A DNA stretch of 20,749 nt from contig JAUVYQ010000031.1 in NCBI GenBank assembly GCA_030603035.1, positions 1 through 20,749 of the forward strand, written 5' to 3'. Under the pieces are notes generated by a model that had not been told where the DNA came from, made no database searches, and worked only from the letters and a program-made list of their open reading frames with translations. The DNA is from Phycisphaerae bacterium. Lineage in GTDB: Bacteria; Planctomycetota; Phycisphaerae; Sedimentisphaerales; SG8-4. Each line of letters begins with the position of its first letter. Within the stretch, counting starts at the first letter, position 1. Shown here piece by piece: positions 1 through 7,581 of this stretch. A program made the translations under genes and the position numbers.

Positions 1-1
1 G

Positions 2-532
2 ATACCGATTTGTGGGGAGAAATTTAATCGGGAAATCGCAGCAAGATTAGGTATTAGCGTCAACGAAGCTGAGACGCTGCGGGGCAAGCTGAGAATGGAA
101 CGGTCGGCAAACGCTGAAAGAGGCCTTTGGGTACCGGCATCAGGCGCAACGGAGCAAGGCAGCAGCGTTCCCATCCCTCAAGGAGGGCAAAATGGGGTCG
201 TTCTCGATGCATCGACGCGACAGGTTATGGTTGATGCAATAGGGGTAGTTGCCGAGGAGCTGGCAAGAGAGATATCACTGTGTTTTAGATATTATACGGT
301 AACATTCAGGGGCAGGCGTGTGGAGCGAGCGGTTTTTGCCGGCGGGGAGGCATACGAAAATATTTTGCTTAACGTTTTGAGGCGCCAATTGACGGTTGAG
401 ATTGAGGTGGCTCAGCCGTTGAAGGGCTTTGATATGATGAATATAAATTTTGATAGTGACAGGCGAGGCTTGCTTTGTGAGTGGGCGGTAGCCGTGGGGC
501 TCAGTCTTAAGGGCTGGGACGGAGATAATTGA
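2..532 (+). CDS. pilM: PilM-like pilus assembly protein, 5' truncated by the window edge
   Basis: The reading frame is open from the first bases of the window, so only the last 176 or so residues are visible and the true start lies upstream. PilM is a cytoplasmic actin-like ATPase-fold protein that binds the short N-terminal tail of PilN and links the inner-membrane PilN/PilO complex to the assembly ATPase. The visible part shows the family's pattern: an EIAARLGIS...EAETLRGKL segment (the usual 'lgi..eeAE.lK' helix), a helix resembling 'ELAREISLCFRYY', and the RVERAVFAGGEA segment (the 'i.ri.lsGGga' strand-turn). It ends with an AVAVGLSL helix, as in PilM. A first in-frame ATG at position 95 lies inside the fold and is not the start. 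The order pilM-pilN-pilO-secretin supports the call. The stretch at residues about 35-65 (poor in hydrophobics, rich in G/S/Q) is unusual for the family. Confidence 0.8.
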   Translation: MPICGEKFNREIAARLGISVNEAETLRGKLRMERSANAERGLWVPASGATEQGSSVPIPQGGQNGVVLDASTRQVMVDAIGVVAEELAREISLCFRYYTVTFRGRRVERAVFAGGEAYENILLNVLRRQLTVEIEVAQPLKGFDMMNINFDSDRRGLLCEWAVAVGLSLKGWDGDN

Positions 533-541
533 GTTTGGCTT

Positions 542-1210
542 ATGAGAGAAATTGATTTTCTTCCAAACTGGTATACGAGCGGGAGGCGGCGGCAGATTAG
601 TTATCGCACACAATGCGTCGCTCTGGGCGGCGTATTTGTGGTGATGATGGCATGGAACTTTGTTGCCGGTCGCTCGATTTCAAAAGCCGCGGCAGAGCTT
701 GCTCAGGAGACAGCGAGACAAGCGGAAGCGGAAAGTGCATCACGAGAATTCGCCGCCATTAAAAGCGAAGTGACAAGGTTGCAGAAAAAAGTGAAATCTA
801 TAGAGGAGATTGATTCGAAAATTGATGTCGCAAGCGTTTTAGCGGAGATGAGCTTTTTGGTTGGTGAAAAGATAGTGCTTAACAAAGTGGAATTCAGCGC
901 CGAGAAGATTGCAGACAAGCAAGGGGGCAGGCCGGACAGTGGTTCTGCGGTAAGAGTATCTCGGCCTAAATTTGGCCGAAAAGGCGCACCGTTTGTGGGT
1001 GACGTCAGATTTAAGGTGGTGATAGGCGGGGTGGCGGCAGATGCGGGTGATGTAGCAGCATTGATATGCAAGTTGGAAGATTCGCCCTATTTTTGTCAGG
1101 TTTACCCATCGTTTTCACGAAACAAGAAGATAAAAGTAAGAGCCGGAGAAGATTTGCAGGTAAGTGAGTTTGAGATAAGTTGTTATCTGGCGAATTATCG
1201 TGAGGGATAA
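542..1210 (+). CDS. pilN: PilN-like inner-membrane pilus assembly protein
   Basis: Bitopic inner-membrane protein expected to pair with PilO and to contact PilM through its N-terminal tail. The protein (222 residues) opens with MREIDFLPNWY, which matches the PilN signature (I-N/D-L/F-LP..Y) used to bind PilM. One transmembrane helix follows at about residues 25-43. A coiled-coil-like, Ala/Glu/Lys-rich stretch runs at about 48-90, and a ferredoxin-like periplasmic domain at about 95-220. It starts 9 bases after the pilM stop and ends 9 bases before pilO, so it is part of one operon. There is no strong Shine-Dalgarno sequence, so translational coupling to pilM is likely. A basic, glycine-rich insert at about residues 122-150 is not typical of the family. 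Confidence 0.8.
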   Translation: MREIDFLPNWYTSGRRRQISYRTQCVALGGVFVVMMAWNFVAGRSISKAAAELAQETARQAEAESASREFAAIKSEVTRLQKKVKSIEEIDSKIDVASVLAEMSFLVGEKIVLNKVEFSAEKIADKQGGRPDSGSAVRVSRPKFGRKGAPFVGDVRFKVVIGGVAADAGDVAALICKLEDSPYFCQVYPSFSRNKKIKVRAGEDLQVSEFEISCYLANYREG

Positions 1211-1219
1211 AAAGTAAAA

Positions 1220-1765
1220 ATGGTGTTTCGCGAAAGGCAACAAATAGCGATATGTGCTGTAGCCGTAGCAATGGTGGGCGGGTTTGTGCTGTTTCGGTAT
1301 CTGCCTTTGCAGAAAAGAGTAAAGGCCATCGGGCAGAAAAGAGCCGCCCAGACACTTGCTGTTGCTGAAGCATGGCGCCAGAGCAGACAACTGCCGGCCC
1401 TCAAAGAGCAATTGCTGAAACTGCAAAGGGCGGTTGGAAACCATGAGGCAAATATACCCGTGCAGATGGCCCTTGGCGTGTTTTTGCACAGAATCGCTAA
1501 TTTGATGAATGAGCATCATCTAAAAGAGCAAGTGATTGCGCCCGGTAAGGAAATAGAGGTGGATGAATTGAACTGTATACCGGTGGAGATGCAGTGTAAA
1601 GGAAGATTGAAACAGATATTCGGGTTCTATGGACGAATGCAGGAGCTGGACAGATTGGTTCGGATTGAGCAGGTGAAACTTGTGAACGATAACGATTTCA
1701 GCGGCGAAGTGAGTATGCAGACAAAGGTGTTCATTTATTACAGGCCGGAGGCCAGGCAGGGATAA
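1220..1765 (+). CDS. pilO: PilO-like inner-membrane pilus assembly protein
   Basis: Partner of PilN in the inner-membrane alignment subcomplex that connects platform and secretin. The 181-residue product has a short cytoplasmic tail, one transmembrane helix at about residues 9-27, a heptad-rich helix at about 28-75 and a C-terminal alpha/beta domain. In that domain QMALGVFLHRIANLM and the segment LKQIFGFYGRMQELDRLVRIEQV match the PilO pattern 'f...l..l..lpRiv.i..'. A GAGGGA-type ribosome site lies about 12 bases upstream, overlapping the end of pilN. PilO is divergent in sequence, so the call rests mainly on size, topology and position between pilN and the secretin. Confidence 0.77.
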   Translation: MVFRERQQIAICAVAVAMVGGFVLFRYLPLQKRVKAIGQKRAAQTLAVAEAWRQSRQLPALKEQLLKLQRAVGNHEANIPVQMALGVFLHRIANLMNEHHLKEQVIAPGKEIEVDELNCIPVEMQCKGRLKQIFGFYGRMQELDRLVRIEQVKLVNDNDFSGEVSMQTKVFIYYRPEARQG

Positions 1766-1812
1766 GGACGCCCCAAACGCAAAAAATGGCATTTTGGAGC
1801 CCCTGAGAAGAT

Positions 1813-2382
1813 ATGAAACAAAATGTGAGAAGTGATGGCAAGCGAGCCAACAGGGTTTTTAGCCGATTAGCGGCAGAGAAGAAAAAGAGCATTGTGGCAT
1901 TGTGCTTGATTGCACTGATGGGCTTTATGTGGGTCAGAGTGCTCTTGAGAAAGACGCCGGAGAGCGCCGAAGCGGTAGTGGTGGACCAGGATATGAAGCA
2001 GTCAAATTCGCAATTAAAAATATCTTTTATAAAGCTGCCAAAAGTTGCAGGCCGCAATGATGCACTTACGAGGGACTTTTTTGCTGCAGACGACTGGCAG
2101 AGCTTTATGAGTGGTGGAGAAGTGAATGTAAATGGTGATGAAGAAATAGTCAAGCGGGTTGCAGAGAAGCTGCTAAATCTGGAGGCAATAAGGTTGGGCG
2201 AAAATCCCCAGGCCTTTATCAATGATAAACTGTTGGCCGTGGGGGACAAATTGCTCATCGTGGATGGAGCCGATACGTATGAATTTGAAGTAGTTGGAAT
2301 TGAAGAAAAGACGGTGTTTTTAAGATGTGGAGAAGAAGAAATAACGAAGAGACTTACACAGGCGTTAATAACTGATTATTGA
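1813..2382 (+). CDS. PilP/GspC-like linker protein (inner membrane to secretin)
   Basis: A 189-residue bitopic protein with a basic N-terminus, one transmembrane helix at about residues 27-46 and a periplasmic part. The last 50 residues (NDKLLAVGDKL, then YEFEVVGIEEKTVFLRCGEEEI) look like the small beta-domain shared by PilP, GspC (HR region) and GspB-type proteins, which contacts the N0 domain of the secretin. In pilus loci the gene between pilO and the secretin is usually pilP. Classical PilP is a lipoprotein, but this one has a membrane anchor and no lipobox, which is closer to GspC. The function is inferred from the domain pattern and position. The stop codon lies inside a heptad/inverted-repeat tract just before the secretin. 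Confidence 0.6.
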   Translation: MKQNVRSDGKRANRVFSRLAAEKKKSIVALCLIALMGFMWVRVLLRKTPESAEAVVVDQDMKQSNSQLKISFIKLPKVAGRNDALTRDFFAADDWQSFMSGGEVNVNGDEEIVKRVAEKLLNLEAIRLGENPQAFINDKLLAVGDKLLIVDGADTYEFEVVGIEEKTVFLRCGEEEITKRLTQALITDY

Positions 2383-2405
2383 TTATAGTCAATAATCAAT
2401 AAAAA
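2371..2405 (+). repeat. Heptad tract and AT-rich inverted repeat before the secretin
   Basis: Units of 7 bases run in phase: two of type ANTGATT, then two of type ATANTCA, so the second half mirrors the first. The result is a perfect 10-bp inverted repeat (TGATTATTGA at 2373-2382 and TCAATAATCA at 2389-2398) with a 6-base loop. It contains the stop codon of the upstream gene and ends just before the secretin's AGGAG site. A weak stem-loop in the transcript is possible. Confidence 0.6.
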
Positions 2406-2418
2406 GAGGAGCTAAATT

Positions 2419-3960
2419 ATGTATTGCGAAAAAAAATCAAGTTACAAAATCAAGAACAGAAAAGATTTGTTCGTATGGGGCTTAGTATTGGTTGTGATGG
2501 CAGCAATTGCAGTCGGCAGCGCTGGGCAAGGCCCGATTGGGGCCGGTGCCAATGAAGGTATTAGGTCTGTAGTTGGCGTAAGCGGAGGTGAAGGTGTTTC
2601 CGGAGGCGGAATGGTTCAGTCATTCGCCTTCGATAAGGAAAAGGTTAAGACAATCAAAGATGCGCTGCGTGTTTTGTCGGCTCTGTATAAGAAGAATATA
2701 GCACCGTCGCCGAACGTTGACGGCATATTGGGGTTTACGCGCCTTTATGATGTAACCTTTGAAGAAGCTATGGATGCGATTCTGGGCGCGAACCTCAAAT
2801 ACGAACAGGTCGGCAACATCATCAAGGTATACACCAAAGACGAATACAAAAAGTTCAAAGAAGATGAGAGCCGAATGATACACAGGGTCTTCACCTTGTA
2901 CTACCTCACAGCAGAAGAAGCGAGCAAGCTTATAAAGCCGGTGCTGAGCGGTGCAGGGCAAGTCCAGGCCAGCACTGCCGCCGAAGAAGGCATATCCATA
3001 GGTAAAGAAGGTGTGAGTGGATCAAAAGGCGGCGGCAACAATATGGCGTGGCACGATACCATTGTTGTGTATGACTACCCTGAAAACATCGCTAAGGCCG
3101 AAGACGTGATAGCCAAGCTTGATGTCAAGCCGAAGCAGGTACTTATCGAGGCAACCATATTAAGCGCCACTTTGACCGAGGGAATGGAGCTTGGTATTGA
3201 CCTGAATTTCTTAGCGGGTATCAGCTTGACCGGCACCGATGCAACGCCGGATCTCGTTCCTGACGGTGCTACCCCGAGCAGAGGCACCGTCGCAACTACG
3301 CCTATCGGGCAAATAGGCGCAGGAGTTGCCGGTTCGCCAATTGAAACTGCCGGTTTTGCCCACGTGGGGGGCAGCGGCCTGAGAATCGGTGTAACTATGG
3401 GTGATTTTACGGCGCTCATCACTGCACTGGAATCTGTTACCGATATCACGGTTCTTGCTAATCCCAAGATACTCGCTTTGAACAAGCAGGCCGGTACGGT
3501 GTTTATCGGCCAGGAACTCGGCTACAGAGACAGAACCACGATTGACGCCAGCGGTCAGGCCACAGTCGGCGAGGTTAGCTTTTATCAGACAGGAACCAAG
3601 CTCTCGTTCAGACCCTACATAGGCAATGATGGTTACATCCGTATGGACATTTACCCGCAGGACAGTTCCGGCGAACTGGATTCTGAGGGTATCCCGAGGA
3701 AAACCACTGCAGAGCTTATGACCAACATAATGGTTAAAGACGGCCAGACAATAGTCATCGGCGGTCTGTTCAGGGACGTCATAACATCAACCAGGTCACA
3801 GATTCCATTACTTGGTGACCTGCCTCTTGTCGGAGCGGCATTTAGAGGCACGACCGATAGCACCGTGCGCCAGGAAATAATTGTGATGATTACGCCTCAT
3901 ATCATCTCCGAGTCGGAGGACACCGAGGCAGAAGCGAGAGCGGCCCGACATCAGTCGTAA
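2419..3960 (+). CDS. Secretin (GspD/PilQ family outer-membrane channel)
   Basis: Forms the outer-membrane multimeric gate of the machine. The 513-residue protein has a long signal peptide (basic residues to about 16, hydrophobic core 17-37) and an STN/N0-like domain at about 75-140. An N1-like domain with 'VFTLYYLTAEEASKLI' follows at about 155-235, interrupted by a Gly/Ser-rich loop. The secretin core runs from about 240 to 500. Diagnostic motifs are VLIEATILSATL, VLANPKILALNKQAGTVFIG, GTKLSFRPYI, then VKDGQTIVIGGL and IPLLGDLPLVGAAFR near the C-terminus, ending with IIVMITPHII. The start is well placed: AGGAG lies 7 bases before the ATG. It is shorter than many GspD proteins (one N1-type repeat). 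A TPR-like reading frame continues directly after it in the next frame, see 3977-4237. Confidence 0.93.
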   Translation: MYCEKKSSYKIKNRKDLFVWGLVLVVMAAIAVGSAGQGPIGAGANEGIRSVVGVSGGEGVSGGGMVQSFAFDKEKVKTIKDALRVLSALYKKNIAPSPNVDGILGFTRLYDVTFEEAMDAILGANLKYEQVGNIIKVYTKDEYKKFKEDESRMIHRVFTLYYLTAEEASKLIKPVLSGAGQVQASTAAEEGISIGKEGVSGSKGGGNNMAWHDTIVVYDYPENIAKAEDVIAKLDVKPKQVLIEATILSATLTEGMELGIDLNFLAGISLTGTDATPDLVPDGATPSRGTVATTPIGQIGAGVAGSPIETAGFAHVGGSGLRIGVTMGDFTALITALESVTDITVLANPKILALNKQAGTVFIGQELGYRDRTTIDASGQATVGEVSFYQTGTKLSFRPYIGNDGYIRMDIYPQDSSGELDSEGIPRKTTAELMTNIMVKDGQTIVIGGLFRDVITSTRSQIPLLGDLPLVGAAFRGTTDSTVRQEIIVMITPHIISESEDTEAEARAARHQS

Positions 3961-3976
3961 ACGGTATGGCGCCCGT

Positions 3977-4237
3977 ATGGCGCTGCAGTGGGCCGGCAGA
4001 GCAAGGTTGGCGGAAGACCGTTACACAGAGGCCGTGAAATACTACCTTGATGGTGATAGCAAGACTGCGCTGGATAAAGTGAGTTCAGTACTCGAACTTC
4101 GCCCGACATATCTGGAGGCGCTGCGGCTGAAGGAGAGGATTATCAGCGAAGCAGCTCCTGATGATGTGGCAACAATAGAAAGAATTATGCTGGATGTTAT
4201 TGAACGGGAAGAGGCAAACAAGTGGCTGAGAAGATAA
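3977..4237 (+). CDS. Short TPR-like protein, possibly the frameshifted C-terminal tail of the secretin
   Basis: As a separate gene it encodes 86 residues, with one TPR-like helix pair (RLAEDRYTEAVKYYLDGD, then KVSSVLELRPTYLEALRL) and a charged C-terminal helix. It lacks a convincing ribosome site. Its frame is open upstream of the ATG back to 3890, inside the secretin, and that upstream stretch reads ISRKRYGAR, a natural-looking lead-in. A single +1 shift near 3944-3950 would join the secretin to this segment and skip the secretin stop at 3958-3960. It may therefore be a TPR tail of the secretin split by a frameshift (real, programmed or an assembly error). An independent small gene translated by coupling remains possible. 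Confidence 0.55.
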   Translation: MALQWAGRARLAEDRYTEAVKYYLDGDSKTALDKVSSVLELRPTYLEALRLKERIISEAAPDDVATIERIMLDVIEREEANKWLRR

Positions 4238-4264
4238 CGGATGACGGATGACAGACGACGGATA
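4237..4264 (+). repeat. Tandem 7-base repeat, four units of ACGGATG type
   Basis: Four in-phase heptads (two exact ACGGATG, then ACAGACG and ACGGATA) fill the gap between two TPR genes. The first overlaps the stop codon of the upstream gene. The tract creates a spurious in-frame ATG at 4241 for the following TPR gene. Confidence 0.8.
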
Positions 4265-4291
4265 GCGGAGAAAATTGAAGGAGAATTTAAG

Positions 4292-5482
4292 ATGCTACGG
4301 AAAACAACAATCGCGGCGATAACAGTCGTGCTGGCTGTCTGTGCGGGCTGTGAGTCACAAGCGCAGAGTAAAAGAGCTGCCAGGCAAAGATGGGACAAGA
4401 CGTCCGCTCGAATAAAGCTAATGCTCGCACAGCAGCAGGCAGAAGCGGGAAACTATGACCGGGCGGTCAAAGCCGTACAAGAGTGCCTTAATACCGACCC
4501 TAACAATGCTGCTGCTCGGGGGCTGTACGGAAAGCTGCTTCTGGGAAAAGGGCGTCGCGACGAGGCAATTGGGCAGCTTGGTCTTGCTCTCGAATTGGAC
4601 AAAAAGCTTCACGAAAGCTGGTACTGGCTGGGTGTAGCCGTAGAGGAAAGCAGAAAATACAAAAAAGCTTACACGCTTTACAAAATGGCCTTGTTGCTGG
4701 AACCCACAAACGTCGATTACATCCTTGCCGTTGCCGACGTACAGACTGCTCTGAATAATCACTCCGAGGCCGAGAAGCTGCTGACCCGGAAGATGTCGGC
4801 CCTGCCGCGCGATGTGTCGTTGAAAGTCGCAGCGGCGGAATTGATGGGCCGGACGGGAAAAAACGAGCGGGCTATCGAGCTTTACAAGCAGGCAATGCTT
4901 ATGACAGGCGATAATGGTGACATAGCTGAAGCGCTTGGGTATTGCTATGTATTCAGCGGCAAGTGGAACGAGGCGGCAGAGATTTTTGATAGCCTGTTCA
5001 AGCAGTGCCGGGATGAACAGAAAAAGAAATTGTATCTGCAGGTGACGGCACTGTGCAGTATGAACGGCGGCCAATATGGCAGGGCTGTTAATTGCTACAG
5101 TCAATTAAGCGTCGAGGAAAGGGACAACGCTGATATTTGGGTGAAAATGGGTCAGGCGGCATTGGGTGCAGGTGCGCCAAAGAGGGCGTTTACGTGTGGG
5201 CAAAAGGCGTTGGCTCTGCAGCCGGGCTATACTGATGCGATTGCTCTGATTGGCTGCGCCCAATATGCCGGCGGCAATTACGCTGCGGCGCTCAAGAGCT
5301 TTGAAAAGGTAGCGGCGGACAGGAAGAACGCGGGTTTTTCCTGGCTTATGAGGGCAAGATGCTACGAGCAGCTCGGCCAAACGTACAAGGCCGAACGAGC
5401 ATATAAAAGGGCACGGGAAATAAATCCCACCAGTGAATTGGGAGATTTCCTGGCCAAAGGAAAAGACATCCGGGATTGGTGA
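4292..5482 (+). CDS. TPR-repeat protein with lipoprotein-like signal peptide
   Basis: Predicted exported, mostly helical repeat protein of 396 residues. I chose the ATG at 4292 because AAGGAG lies 8 bases upstream and because it gives a clean signal peptide (MLRKTT, hydrophobic stretch, CAGC near residue 20). The in-frame ATG at 4241 is supplied by the heptad repeat. The CAGC is a weak lipobox because Leu is missing at -3. About ten tetratricopeptide repeats follow, for example ALELDKKLHESWYWLGVAVEE and AYKRAREINPTSELGDF at the end. TPR lipoproteins such as PilF/PilW and Tgl help secretins assemble in the outer membrane. With the secretin immediately upstream, a similar pilotin-like role is plausible but inferred. 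Confidence 0.75.
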   Translation: MLRKTTIAAITVVLAVCAGCESQAQSKRAARQRWDKTSARIKLMLAQQQAEAGNYDRAVKAVQECLNTDPNNAAARGLYGKLLLGKGRRDEAIGQLGLALELDKKLHESWYWLGVAVEESRKYKKAYTLYKMALLLEPTNVDYILAVADVQTALNNHSEAEKLLTRKMSALPRDVSLKVAAAELMGRTGKNERAIELYKQAMLMTGDNGDIAEALGYCYVFSGKWNEAAEIFDSLFKQCRDEQKKKLYLQVTALCSMNGGQYGRAVNCYSQLSVEERDNADIWVKMGQAALGAGAPKRAFTCGQKALALQPGYTDAIALIGCAQYAGGNYAAALKSFEKVAADRKNAGFSWLMRARCYEQLGQTYKAERAYKRAREINPTSELGDFLAKGKDIRDW

Positions 5483-5492
5483 TTATCGGCTG

Positions 5493-5520
5493 GAAATTAA
5501 ATCGTAAATTGAGGGTTGAA
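5493..5520 (+). repeat. Degenerate 7-base repeat tract before the histidine kinase
   Basis: Four weakly similar heptads (such as AATCGTA and AATTGAG) fill the short gap between the TPR gene and the kinase. This is the most degenerate tract I list. It would not be convincing alone, and its support comes from the same period seen at other junctions. Confidence 0.35.
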
Positions 5521-5540
5521 AAAGAACAGGAGTTGTTGGT

Positions 5541-7109
5541 TTGAAGTTCAGAAGAAACTTATATGCGATAGTCACAGGTGTTGTGGCAGTTAGTCTGCTC
5601 ACAGGGGGCCTCGCCGTGTGGCTGGACTCTGGCACGGAAGAGGGTTGGCGTTTTGCCGGCTATGTGCAACGGGCCCCCATTGTGCCGGTGTGCTGCGTTA
5701 TTGGGGCTGTGGGTGTGATTTGGCTTGGCTGGCATTGGCTGAGGCTGGCTGCAGGAATCACGTCCATAGCCCGGCGGCTCAAGAAAGGAACTGCCGATGG
5801 GCGATTGCCGGTTGCCGATTGTAAGTCGAAAATTGGAAGCCGGAAATCGCAAATCAGCAAAATCGGCGAATTGAGTGAGGCGATTGCAGAGCGAATTGAT
5901 AGTTACTCTAATGTAATAGGTGAGCTCGAAAAGCAAATCGAGGATTTGCAAATTCAGATTCAACTAACACAGCGGCAGAAAAGAAATATTGAGGCGATTA
6001 TATACAGCATCCGTGATGCCGTTATCGTGATTGACGAATTTGACAGGTTATCGATGGCAAACGAGGCGGCCGGCAGGCTTTTCAATTTTGATTTCAGGGC
6101 TTCGAAGCAGAGACCCATTGACGAGCTTGTCTGTAGCGAAGAGGGGGACGCAGGTAAAAATGAATTTGTAGATTTTCTGCGCCAAACCAGACAAAGTAAG
6201 GGACGGGCAACGAGACGGGAAATCGAATTTTCAAAAATGGGAACGCCGGAAGACGGTTCCGGCTTTCGCGGGGACGGCCCTGTGAAAACAGGGGCAAGAA
6301 CTTTCGATTGTATTGTTTCGTGTGTTTACGACGAGAGGGAGCAGGTTAGTGGGGTCGTAGCGGTGCTGCACGATATTACGCGTGAGAAAGAAATATCACA
6401 AATGAAAAATGATTTTGTAAGTCACGTCTCGCACGAATTAAAGACGCCCCTTGCTTCTATCAACGCCTATTCGGAAATGCTGCTTGACGGCGAGGCGAGA
6501 GACAGCCGGACGAGAAAAGAGTTTTACTCGGTGATTCAAAGTCAGGCACAAAGGTTGAATCGGCTGATTGAAGACATTCTGAATACTTCACGAATAGAGT
6601 CGGGCCTGATAAAGGTGGAAAGGGCGCCTGTCAGCTTGACAATATTAATAGAAGAGCAGTTGCAAATGATAAAAAGTTACGCTGAAGAAAAGAATATCGA
6701 GATTATTGCACAAAAGCCGATTGTTTTCGACCAGGTGCATGCAGATAAGGATATGATTTCGCAGGTTATCGTCAATCTGCTAAGTAACGCCGTTAAGTAC
6801 ACTCCCGGCGGGGGTTCGATAAAAATTGAAACCGAGGTTGATGAAATCGCAGACGTAGCACGAGTTAGCATAACTGATACGGGAGTTGGAATTCCCGAAG
6901 ATGAAATCGAACATGTCTTTGATAAATTTTACAGGGTTGCGGCAAACGAAAGTTGCGCAAAAGGGACAGGGTTGGGACTTAACCTTGTTAAACAAATAAT
7001 CGAAAAGGTTCACGACGGCCGGGTGTTTGTTGCAAGTGAGCCCGGCATAGGGAGCACTTTTGGCTTTGAGCTGCCTCTGGCAAGGACGGGAGCAGTCGAA
7101 GCAGTGTAA
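5541..7109 (+). CDS. Membrane sensor histidine kinase (HAMP-like/PAS/HisKA/HATPase)
   Basis: A 522-residue transmembrane kinase. Two helices (about 7-28 and 46-70) flank a very short outside loop of about 17 residues, so the signal is probably sensed in or near the membrane. A HAMP-like linker follows at about 71-125, disrupted by a repeat-derived insert at about 86-106. A coiled coil (about 122-150) and a PAS domain (about 153-280) come next. The HisKA box is SHVSHELKTPL with phospho-acceptor His298. The HATPase domain has NLLSNAVKY (Asn416), DTGVGIP and GTGLGLNL. All catalytic motifs are intact. The start is TTG, with AGGAG 8 bases upstream. The gene lies inside the pilus locus and is followed by a receiver-only regulator, its likely partner. 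A second insert with two hairpins lies in the PAS region at about residues 233-253. Confidence 0.9.
   Translation: MKFRRNLYAIVTGVVAVSLLTGGLAVWLDSGTEEGWRFAGYVQRAPIVPVCCVIGAVGVIWLGWHWLRLAAGITSIARRLKKGTADGRLPVADCKSKIGSRKSQISKIGELSEAIAERIDSYSNVIGELEKQIEDLQIQIQLTQRQKRNIEAIIYSIRDAVIVIDEFDRLSMANEAAGRLFNFDFRASKQRPIDELVCSEEGDAGKNEFVDFLRQTRQSKGRATRREIEFSKMGTPEDGSGFRGDGPVKTGARTFDCIVSCVYDEREQVSGVVAVLHDITREKEISQMKNDFVSHVSHELKTPLASINAYSEMLLDGEARDSRTRKEFYSVIQSQAQRLNRLIEDILNTSRIESGLIKVERAPVSLTILIEEQLQMIKSYAEEKNIEIIAQKPIVFDQVHADKDMISQVIVNLLSNAVKYTPGGGSIKIETEVDEIADVARVSITDTGVGIPEDEIEHVFDKFYRVAANESCAKGTGLGLNLVKQIIEKVHDGRVFVASEPGIGSTFGFELPLARTGAVEAV
5795..5857 (+). repeat. In-gene heptad tract in the HAMP-like linker (nine units, 63 bases)
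   Basis: Nine consecutive 7-base units stay in phase. The first four are of type CGATTGC, the last five of type AAATCGC. The total of 63 bases equals 21 codons, so the tract can be present or absent without changing the frame. It encodes about residues 86-106 of the kinase, a Lys/Ser-rich segment without family similarity. Confidence 0.75.
6245..6295 (+). repeat. Double hairpin inside the kinase PAS region
   Basis: Two inverted repeats stand side by side in the coding sequence: GCCGGAA/TTCCGGC (6245-6251, 6257-6263; 5-base loop) and CCCTGT/ACAGGG (6278-6283, 6288-6293) closed by a GAAA tetraloop. The encoded stretch (about residues 233-253, rich in G, P, D, T) looks like a loop inserted between two PAS strands. 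It resembles a small palindromic element accommodated in frame. Confidence 0.55.
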
Positions 7110-7143
7110 AACAGCGGATAGTAATAGCGGGTGGGAAAAAACC

Positions 7144-7164
7144 ATACGCTATACGCTAAACGCC
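7144..7164 (+). repeat. Tandem 7-base repeat, three units of ATACGCT type
   Basis: Two exact ATACGCT units and one AAACGCC lie in phase between the kinase and the response regulator, just upstream of the regulator's ribosome site. Confidence 0.65.
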
Positions 7165-7185
7165 AAGAATTGGGGAGGCAAAACA

Positions 7186-7581
7186 ATGGCGGAAAAGAAA
7201 GTTTTAGTTGTGGACGACGAGATACATATCGTTCACGTGGCGGCGATAAAGCTTCGTAATAACGGTTATGAGGTTATAACGGCAGGGAACGGCGCTGAGG
7301 CCTTTGAGCTGGCTTGCGCAGAGAAGCCGGATATTATCGTTACGGATTTTCAGATGCCGGTTATGACGGGACTGGAGCTTGTGGAGAAAATTCGGCAGAA
7401 CGAGGAGACAAAAGATATACCGGTGATTCTGCTGACAGCGAGAAGTTTTGCTATTTCGAAAGAGCAGCAAGAAGATTTGCAGATATCGTGGTGTCTTAGC
7501 AAGCCGTTCAGCCCCAGGGAGTTGTTGGAAAACATCGAAGATATTCTATATCGGAGGGCGGTAGTTAATCGTGAGGCGTGA
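7186..7581 (+). CDS. Single-domain response regulator (receiver only)
   Basis: A 131-residue CheY-like receiver. It has the acidic pair Asp10/Asp11 (VVDDE), phospho-acceptor Asp54 in IIVTDFQMP, the switch Thr in LLTAR and the conserved Lys in LSKPF. There is no output domain, so it must act by protein contact, perhaps on the HD-GYP protein that overlaps its stop codon or on the pilus machine. I chose the ATG at 7186 because GGGGAGG lies 7 bases upstream. A longer in-frame extension back to 7060 would overlap the kinase and has no support. The membrane kinase upstream is the likely phosphate donor. The 3' end lies in a heptad tract shared with the next gene. Confidence 0.9.
   Translation: MAEKKVLVVDDEIHIVHVAAIKLRNNGYEVITAGNGAEAFELACAEKPDIIVTDFQMPVMTGLELVEKIRQNEETKDIPVILLTARSFAISKEQQEDLQISWCLSKPFSPRELLENIEDILYRRAVVNREA

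Noticed and set aside
1771..1806. Imperfect inverted repeat before the PilP/GspC-like gene
   Set aside because: Only five contiguous pairs (CCAAA/TTTGG) with a long A-rich loop; not convincing as a regulatory stem.
4418..5104. 228-codon minus-strand open frame
   Set aside because: It is antisense to the TPR gene and arises from its repetitive codon pattern.
7060..7185. N-terminal extension of the response regulator
   Set aside because: It overlaps the kinase gene and crosses a heptad tract. The ATG at 7186 has an excellent ribosome site and gives a standard receiver.
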